Below are positions 30,521 through 34,675 of a stretch of 34,675 nt of DNA, piece after piece; the stretch's first letter is position 1, and the number at the start of each line of letters is the position of its first letter. The stretch is from NCBI RefSeq assembly GCF_020075705.1, contig NZ_JAIQUM010000059.1, positions 1-34,675 of the forward strand, read 5' to 3'. Source of the stretch: Metabacillus rhizolycopersici. Its GTDB lineage: Bacteria; Bacillota; Bacilli; Bacillales; Bacillaceae. Made by a program: the position numbers and the translations under genes. Below the pieces are notes generated by a model. The model saw only the letters and a list, made by a program, of their open reading frames with translations, was not told the origin of the DNA and did not search any database.

Positions 30521-31789
30521 CTAAAGGTTTTGAACGAATTGCCAATTATTGTTATGTGATAGAAGCTCACAGTCTTTGAGACTCACTTGTTTGTAAGACT
30601 TATTTGGCTTTTGAATATATTCATCATCTATTGTTTTGATGTAAGCCATGCTTGTGCCTGTAAAGCCAGTGATGAAACCAACTTTTCCATACACTCGAAC
30701 TTGATCATTAAGATAAAATCCTTTGACTTGTTTCGTATTTTTTCCATTACGCTTGCTCGTAACATTCTTGGTTTTACGACCTTTTCTTGCAGTCGCTTCA
30801 TGCAAAGAACGTTTCTTTTTACGAAATTGTTTGATTTTGAAACGAATTGCCTCATTGCTCTTAATTGATTGAATCCCACTTATCGCAATCGCATCATTGG
30901 CATGGGTTTTGTCTAAGCCGAGCTCTTTCCTTCGTGGCGTGGTGACTGACCCATATGTCATGTTAGCTTGGGGGTACTTTGTGAATACTCGTTTACGGAA
31001 GATGTTCATGAACGTACCTTCTTTGAAAGTAGGCAATTTCTTTCCTTCCACCATCCATCTCCACAGGATCGCACCCATTTGATGATTTTCATGCGTATGA
31101 CAATCCGTACATACAGTTATTAAGTTATCGGCTCGATCGCTACCTCCATGCGAACGATATACGATGTGATGAGTATTCAGAATACCGCCTTTTTTCTTGC
31201 ACACTTGACACGTATATTGGTCTCTTGCGAAGACAAAATATCTTACATCGTGATAGCCAAGTGTTTGTCCTTGCTGATATTCTTCTCCCTGAATCTCTGG
31301 GTTTATCATTTTCTGAATATCGAACTTACCACCCTCTATCGTTAGCATAGAATAGGGTACAAGGGATAAAAACGTATCTATCCAGTGAAACGTATTATAT
31401 AATCGACTTTTTATGCTAGGTGGTAGCCATGTTTCTTGTCGCTTACGATTGTCAAAACGTGGTTTTCGATAACGGCATTTACGATTACGTCTACTTCTTC
31501 GATAAGTACGTCTTGTTTCTAATAAACTCTTACTATCTTGACGTACTTCTATTTCCCCTTTAGCAAGTACTTGGTCATTGGTAGTAACCGCTACTCCCGT
31601 ATGTTTTGCACCTAGATCTACACCAACCTTGATAGGTTGTTTGTAGCCACTACTACCAAACAGAAGTTGTATCGTAAAGGGTTTGTAGCTTACCATCCTA
31701 GCTTTCTTACTTTTGAGTAACTTCGTTGCTTTTTGTGGTTTGCATGGCATAAGTGCTTCTCCATGCTTATTTTGTACGAACACTAACAT
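30521..31789 (-). CDS. iscB: IscB RNA-guided HNH/RuvC nuclease (Cas9 ancestor family)
   Basis: The 422-aa protein has all IscB parts in order. The PLMP-like N-terminus is VFVQNKHGEALMPCKPQKA. RuvC-I VGVDLGAKHTGVAV contains Asp58. The Arg-rich bridge helix is TRRTYRRSRRNRKCRYRKP (93-111). RuvC-II LTIEGGKFD contains Glu152. The HNH domain has zinc pairs CQVC (194/197) and CTDC (227/230) and catalytic HH 207-208 in NTHHIVYRSHGGSDRADNL. RuvC-III HANDAIAI contains Asp299. A basic C-terminal region follows. All catalytic residues are intact, so nuclease activity is plausible. With omegaRNA it would cut DNA matching the guide. ATG at 31789 follows GGAGG; the TTG one codon earlier is less likely. Confidence 0.94.
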   Translation of the reverse strand: MLVFVQNKHGEALMPCKPQKATKLLKSKKARMVSYKPFTIQLLFGSSGYKQPIKVGVDLGAKHTGVAVTTNDQVLAKGEIEVRQDSKSLLETRRTYRRSRRNRKCRYRKPRFDNRKRQETWLPPSIKSRLYNTFHWIDTFLSLVPYSMLTIEGGKFDIQKMINPEIQGEEYQQGQTLGYHDVRYFVFARDQYTCQVCKKKGGILNTHHIVYRSHGGSDRADNLITVCTDCHTHENHQMGAILWRWMVEGKKLPTFKEGTFMNIFRKRVFTKYPQANMTYGSVTTPRRKELGLDKTHANDAIAISGIQSIKSNEAIRFKIKQFRKKKRSLHEATARKGRKTKNVTSKRNGKNTKQVKGFYLNDQVRVYGKVGFITGFTGTSMAYIKTIDDEYIQKPNKSYKQVSLKDCELLSHNNNWQFVQNL

Positions 31790-31797
31790 CAAGTGTT

Positions 31798-32029
31798 CCT
31801 CCTTTCTAGGAGTGGTTTCCCTTCGCCAATGTTATCCAACCTTCACATTGTGGTTCACTGTTCCTTCCCCTCAGAACTGTTTAGAGAGCCACGAAAGAGC
31901 TACAGACTAGGGAATCATCCGTAGGTTTCTACATGAAGGATAACGTAGTCCTCGAAGGACTTAGGCTAGACAACTAGGACTTTTTAAAAGCCCCACTTCA
32001 AGTGTTAGCTAAGTGGTGGGTAGTTGACC
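31798..32029 (-). ncRNA. omegaRNA (HEARO-type) region of the IscB element
   Basis: About 230 nt without an ORF lie directly upstream of iscB, where omegaRNAs of IscB systems are encoded. Reading the minus strand: an element-end hairpin (CCACTT / AAGTGG, 31993-32018), a hairpin AGTCCT-TCG-AGGACT, a long middle region with several possible stems, and a final hairpin CTCCT-AGAA-AGGAG (31812-31799) that contains most of the iscB Shine-Dalgarno. The guide would be the host sequence just 5' of the element, i.e. the last 15-20 nt before 32029 of the synthetase fragment (CCCAATAGAACATG). The fold was judged by eye only. Confidence 0.7.
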
Positions 32030-32191
32030 ATGTTCTATTGGGCTATAGTCATGAATATAATTGAATTCATCCTGTAAAATTTGTATTTTCGTATTCATTT
32101 CATCTAATGCAAATTTATACGCCATCAAAAATCTCATCATTTCAACTTTTATATTTTTTAAATCAGTTAGATCAATGTAATCTGTATTCAA
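32030..32191 (-). pseudogene. N-terminal fragment of the interrupted small alarmone synthetase
   Basis: Minus-strand residues begin MNTDYIDLTDLKNIKVEMMR and end NYIHDYSPIEH. YSPIEH is the conserved stretch that precedes VKSRIKSPESI in RelQ/RelP-type synthetases. Immediately after His54 the sequence switches to the IscB element and stops after GQLPTT. The missing continuation is found as the 30285-30445 fragment. The gene originally ran on the minus strand downstream of the TetR gene. Confidence 0.78.
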
Positions 32192-32247
32192 AAGCTAGCA
32201 GTCCTCTCTTAACGGTTTATATTGAATGGTACTTCTAATCGATTTTT

Positions 32248-32898
32248 TTAATTTTTCCCTTCGCTTTTTAACTGTTTTAGAACTTCTGGAGGGAATACAA
32301 AACGACAAATGATTTTAGACAAATCATGATAATCTAATTGTTTACCACTTTCTTGTTGTTTTTCTGGTATTTTCTCAGATAAGACCATGATGGCCCAGGA
32401 TACTGTATCTAAATCTAAATCATCCCAGATAATCCCTAATTCCTTTGCGTGTATTAGACTCAAATGAATTCTAGTATGAATCTTTCTTTTTGCTTCAGCT
32501 AGTATTTCAGCAAATTGAGCATCCTTTAGTAACAATTCAGGTAATACCCGATACAATCCGAGCTTGTCAAGTCGTTGGAAATGTTGTTCCAAAAGTGTTG
32601 CCAAAAAGGCTTCTGGATCAACATTTGGCCAAATAGGCTCTGGTGGTAGTAGGCTTTCCATTTGGTCCTCAAGTAGAGACATCATTAGCTGTCGTTTATC
32701 AGAGAAGTATCTGTAAAAGGTTCCTGTTGCAACACCGGCATGTGATGCAATCTCTTTTGCGTTGGTTTGTTCATATCCTTTCTCGATAAACAAAGCTCGC
32801 CCACTTTCAAGCAAGGCACTTCTTTTTTGCTGTGCTCGTTTCTGCTTTGGTACATAAGGATATTTTCCAACTAGTAACTCATCTTCATGCACAGACAT
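32248..32898 (-). CDS. TetR-family transcriptional regulator
   Basis: The 216-aa protein has a TetR N-terminal DNA-binding domain at about residues 20-70 (KRSALLESGRALFIEKGYEQ, then TNAKEIASHAGVATGTFYRYFSDKRQL), followed by an all-helical ligand domain with no recognisable ligand motif. The ATG lies about 12 nt after GAGGTGA. A 30-bp palindrome at 32932-32961, upstream of its own start, is an obvious operator. Downstream on the same strand stood the now-broken alarmone synthetase gene, possibly once its operon partner. The inducer is unknown. Confidence 0.92.
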   Translation of the reverse strand: MSVHEDELLVGKYPYVPKQKRAQQKRSALLESGRALFIEKGYEQTNAKEIASHAGVATGTFYRYFSDKRQLMMSLLEDQMESLLPPEPIWPNVDPEAFLATLLEQHFQRLDKLGLYRVLPELLLKDAQFAEILAEAKRKIHTRIHLSLIHAKELGIIWDDLDLDTVSWAIMVLSEKIPEKQQESGKQLDYHDLSKIICRFVFPPEVLKQLKSEGKN

Positions 32899-32931
32899 TG
32901 TATCACCTCATTAGTATCATAACATAAAATA

Positions 32932-32961
32932 AACAAACATGAACTCAAGTTCATATTTGTT
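32932..32961. promoter_or_regulatory. TetR operator: 13-bp inverted repeat with 4-bp spacer
   Basis: AACAAACATGAAC (32932-32944), TCAA, then GTTCATATTTGTT (32949-32961). Twelve of 13 positions are complementary; the core ATGAAC-N4-GTTCAT is perfect. It lies 34 bp before the TetR start and overlaps the -35 of a divergent promoter (TTGACA at 32960-32965). Confidence 0.85.
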
Positions 32962-32988
32962 GACACATCAACATGGAGGTGTAATACT
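32960..32988 (+). promoter_or_regulatory. Divergent promoter overlapping the TetR operator
   Basis: Consensus TTGACA at 32960-32965, a 17-bp spacer, and AATACT at 32983-32988. It would transcribe toward the two small genes at 33091 and 33316 and be blocked by TetR on its operator. Confidence 0.6.
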
Positions 32989-33090
32989 TGTATTATCATT
33001 CATGTTGAAGATCTTCTCCTTCCCTATGTAATCCCCCTAAACTAAAGGGAGAAGTTATCGTCTTAAGAAAAAATGGAGGGTAATGACAAA

Positions 33091-33288
33091 ATGGCAGCAG
33101 ATAAAATTGCAAACGAAGGAGATAAGGTCCTGTTTGAACGAAGTGGATTAGTTATTGTTGGTGAAGTCGTTAAAGTAAGAGAGGAAAGTGTCATCGTAAG
33201 TATTAGCAAAAACGATGCTGAAGGAATAAATGTGGAAACCCCATTAACTGTCGTTTCCCACAAAAACTATCAACTTATTAATCAATGA
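33091..33288 (+). CDS. DUF2187 small protein (KOW/SH3-like)
   Basis: The 65-aa protein starts MAADKIANEGDKVLFERSGL and continues through GEVVKVREESVIVSISKNDA to NYQLINQ. It matches the DUF2187 family of Bacillus (YkvS-like), a short SH3/KOW-type beta barrel. ATG at 33091 follows TGGAGGG; the in-frame ATG at 33073 lies in that site. It probably forms a unit with the next small gene, 27 bp downstream, under the TetR-controlled promoter. Function unknown. Confidence 0.8.
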   Translation: MAADKIANEGDKVLFERSGLVIVGEVVKVREESVIVSISKNDAEGINVETPLTVVSHKNYQLINQ

Positions 33289-33315
33289 TAATTTAACTAG
33301 GAAGGCGTGAGTAGT

Positions 33316-33474
33316 ATGACGGCTGATTCAAAAAATACAATTACTGTTGATGCAACAATCTCCTTAAAAGGCATTGTAAAAGCTATCTTTCAAGATACCA
33401 TCCATGTACAAATAGGCGGAAAAGTTATTACGTTACCGATAGCAAGTGATAAGCTTTTAAAAAGTGAAAATTGA
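33316..33474 (+). CDS. 52-aa protein, possible relative of the preceding DUF2187 protein
   Basis: The protein begins MTADSKNTITVDATISLKGI and ends PIASDKLLKSEN. The middle GIVKAIFQDTIHVQIGGKVI aligns by eye with GEVVKVREESVIVSI of the upstream protein, suggesting a small beta-barrel sibling. The ribosome site AGGAAGGCG lies rather far upstream of the ATG. A strong terminator (33537-33590) follows, which supports a two-gene unit. Function unknown. Confidence 0.65.
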   Translation: MTADSKNTITVDATISLKGIVKAIFQDTIHVQIGGKVITLPIASDKLLKSEN

Positions 33475-33536
33475 CTATTTTAGTGAACTTAGATAATTTT
33501 AGGAATTCATTTAAGAATAAAAGACGGAATATTCGA

Positions 33537-33590
33537 ATAAATAGGCATAGAGTAATGGTTTCATACCATTACTCTATGCCTTATTTTTGT
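33537..33590. terminator. Strong intrinsic terminator
   Basis: AAATAGGCATAGAGTAATGG and CCATTACTCTATGCCTTATT pair around a 7-nt loop, followed by a T-run. Confidence 0.92.
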
Positions 33591-33634
33591 TGTCTAGCAA
33601 AAAAGTCCTTAAAAATATAAAAAAAGAGTTGATA

Positions 33635-33649
33635 AATAAAGCGTTTACA
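33635..33649. promoter_or_regulatory. cre-like site 1
   Basis: AATAAAGCGTTTACA fits the CcpA consensus WTGNAANCGNWNNCW with two mismatches. Confidence 0.35.
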
Positions 33650-33763
33650 ATTATTATGATAAATAGATAGTTAGTAAGGTAAACAAAATAAAAGAAATAA
33701 GGAATAAGGAAGTATCTTTTTGCTAGTCTGACAGGTCAACAGGGGGAGTAAGATACGAAATAA

Positions 33764-33778
33764 ATGTAAGCGTGTTCT
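33764..33778. promoter_or_regulatory. cre-like site 2
   Basis: ATGTAAGCGTGTTCT fits WTGNAANCGNWNNCW with one mismatch and lies 66 bp before the symporter start. Catabolite control by CcpA is expected for a sugar transporter. Confidence 0.55.
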
Positions 33779-33797
33779 GTTAGGCTGTGGCGGAATT

Positions 33798-33812
33798 TTG
33801 AAAGGGTTTACA
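33798..33812. promoter_or_regulatory. cre-like site 3
   Basis: TTGAAAGGGTTTACA fits the cre consensus except for the central C; it could instead be part of a promoter. Confidence 0.35.
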
Positions 33813-33843
33813 AAAAAGGGATTTTAGGAAAAGGGGAGAGCAT

Positions 33844-34675
33844 ATGTCAACTTCAACAGTTGAAAAGGATTATAGCTATAACACAGCAAAATTATGGCAA
33901 GTTGGTTTTTTTACATTAAATAACACATCAACAAATCTTCATATGTTTATTTTAGGGTTTGTCTCTTATTACGCAACAGGAATAGCTGGGCTCGCAGTAA
34001 TGTTAATAAGTACAATTTTAATGGCGACTCGCGTATTTGACGGACTGATCGATCCAACGATAGGTTATATTATTGATAAAACAGAATCAAAGTTTGGTAA
34101 ATTCAGACCGCTGATTATTTTAGGTAATATCATTTCAGCAGGTACTATAATAGCTGTATACAGTGTCACTCATTTATTACCGGATTCTTTACAATTAGTT
34201 TTCTTTGTTGCCATGTTAGTCATAAATAAAATTGGTTATTCACTTCAAACGAGTGTGACAAAAGCAGCGCAAAGTGCTTTGACGAATAACCCAAAGCAAC
34301 GTCCGCTTTATGCAATTTTTGACGGGATTTATAATGTAGGTGTGTTTACAGGTGGTCAAATTTTCGTTTCATCTTACCTAATGGCAAAACACGGTGAATT
34401 TAACTTGGCTTTATTTACTGAATTAAATAGTTTTGGACTTATTCTTGCTGGAGTATTTGCCATTTTAGCTGTCATCGGTATTTCAGAGAAAGACCGTAAA
34501 GAATATTATGGGCTAGCTGAGGAAACGACAGAAACAAAATTACGTGACTATTGGCCAGTAATCAAAGGAAATAGACCATTGCAAATGCTTTCGCTTTCAG
34601 CATCTATGGACAAGCTAGCGACTAGTCTGCTTCGCCAACCAGTCGTAGTGGTTATGTTGTTTGGGATTTTGCTAG
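33844..34675 (+). CDS. GPH-family glycoside/pentoside/hexuronide:cation symporter (partial, cut by window end)
   Basis: 277 residues are visible. The N-terminus KLWQVGFFTLNNTSTNLHMF is followed by the GPH/MelB signature ATRVFDGLIDPTIGYIIDKT and KFGKFRPLII, with several membrane helices. The family imports melibiose, xylosides, glucuronides or similar sugars with H+ or Na+. The Asp residues in the RVFDGLIDP region are the usual cation-site area. Start ATG at 33844 follows AGGGGAGAG. cre-like sites upstream imply catabolite repression. The substrate cannot be decided without the following catabolic genes, which lie outside the window. Confidence 0.9.
   Translation, partial: MSTSTVEKDYSYNTAKLWQVGFFTLNNTSTNLHMFILGFVSYYATGIAGLAVMLISTILMATRVFDGLIDPTIGYIIDKTESKFGKFRPLIILGNIISAGTIIAVYSVTHLLPDSLQLVFFVAMLVINKIGYSLQTSVTKAAQSALTNNPKQRPLYAIFDGIYNVGVFTGGQIFVSSYLMAKHGEFNLALFTELNSFGLILAGVFAILAVIGISEKDRKEYYGLAEETTETKLRDYWPVIKGNRPLQMLSLSASMDKLATSLLRQPVVVVMLFGILL

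Larger units (their letters stand above)
30446..32029 (-). mobile_element. IscB (IS200/IS605-related) element without transposase
   Basis: The block holds an IscB gene with an upstream omegaRNA region and separates two parts of one host gene. The left boundary (minus-strand 5' side) is close to 32029, where the host reading SPIEH is replaced by GTCAACTACCCACC. The right boundary is less certain, within about 30440-30480, after hairpin-forming CCCTTCACACGC and GAGGAAAGGG. No TnpA (Y1 transposase) gene is present, as for most iscB loci; movement would need a TnpA supplied in trans. Confidence 0.75.
33475..33843. other. Intergenic region before the GPH symporter
   Basis: 369 bp containing a strong terminator at 33537-33590 and three cre-like sites (33635, 33764, 33798). 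No gene or known riboswitch was seen. Confidence 0.6.

Noticed and set aside
32009..32191. Intact 60-aa protein on the minus strand
   Set aside because: The last six residues are encoded by the IscB element end; the rest is the N-terminus of the broken synthetase.

Overview
The window is AT-rich DNA from a spore-forming member of the Bacillaceae. Gene content and order recall the yug region of Bacillus subtilis (yugI, yuzA, a yugJ-type alcohol dehydrogenase, pgi, yugO, tgl). Other typical Bacillus genes are an Fnr with a C-terminal cysteine cluster, a fused SecDF, a DHH-family pyrophosphatase, and KimA under a c-di-AMP riboswitch. No rRNA or tRNA was seen. The species cannot be named from sequence alone; it looks like a non-subtilis, possibly alkaliphilic relative.

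Layout. 1-560: four 52-bp tandem repeats, then a candidate ECF promoter. 559-2782: ECF sigma factor with a membrane anti-sigma-like partner. 2.9-9.4 kb: yugI, yuzA, alcohol dehydrogenase, pgi, yugO and spore-coat transglutaminase tgl. 9.6-16.2 kb: ABM-domain protein, cold-shock protein, two-component system, membrane-anchored PrsA-like foldase, Fnr and a PrmA-like methyltransferase. 16.4-18.6 kb: guanine riboswitch, NupG-like nucleoside transporter and a DUF985 cupin. 18.8-23.2 kb: ppaC, a small secreted protein, secDF and tatA. 23.6-25.7 kb: c-di-AMP riboswitch and kimA. 25.9-27.1 kb, minus strand: a DUF1232 protein, then a promoter / Mn2+ riboswitch / FbpB-like / Spo0M-like unit. 27.4-30.2 kb: NCS2 permease, shikimate kinase family protein and HxlR regulator. 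30.3-32.2 kb: an IscB/omegaRNA element lying inside a broken small alarmone synthetase gene. 32.2-34.7 kb: TetR regulator with a strong palindromic operator, two tiny genes, and a GPH-family sugar symporter cut by the window end.

The most interesting item is on the minus strand at 26757-27139. A clear yybP-ykoY (Mn2+) aptamer is followed by two nearly identical hairpins whose four strands can exchange partners. This predicts a Mn2+-dependent antitermination relay. It does not control a recognisable Mn exporter but a 43-residue FbpB-like basic protein whose stop codon overlaps the start of a half-length Spo0M-like protein. Second is the intact-looking IscB with its upstream omegaRNA, flanked by the N- and C-terminal pieces of one RelQ/RelP-like gene.

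Three ligand-sensing leaders (guanine, c-di-AMP, Mn2+) lie within about 11 kb. Intergenic space also carries at least four copies of a roughly 150-bp palindromic repeat, a second palindrome family, and a 21-bp periodic repeat. All identifications come from reading the sequence and recalled family knowledge; no database search was run.
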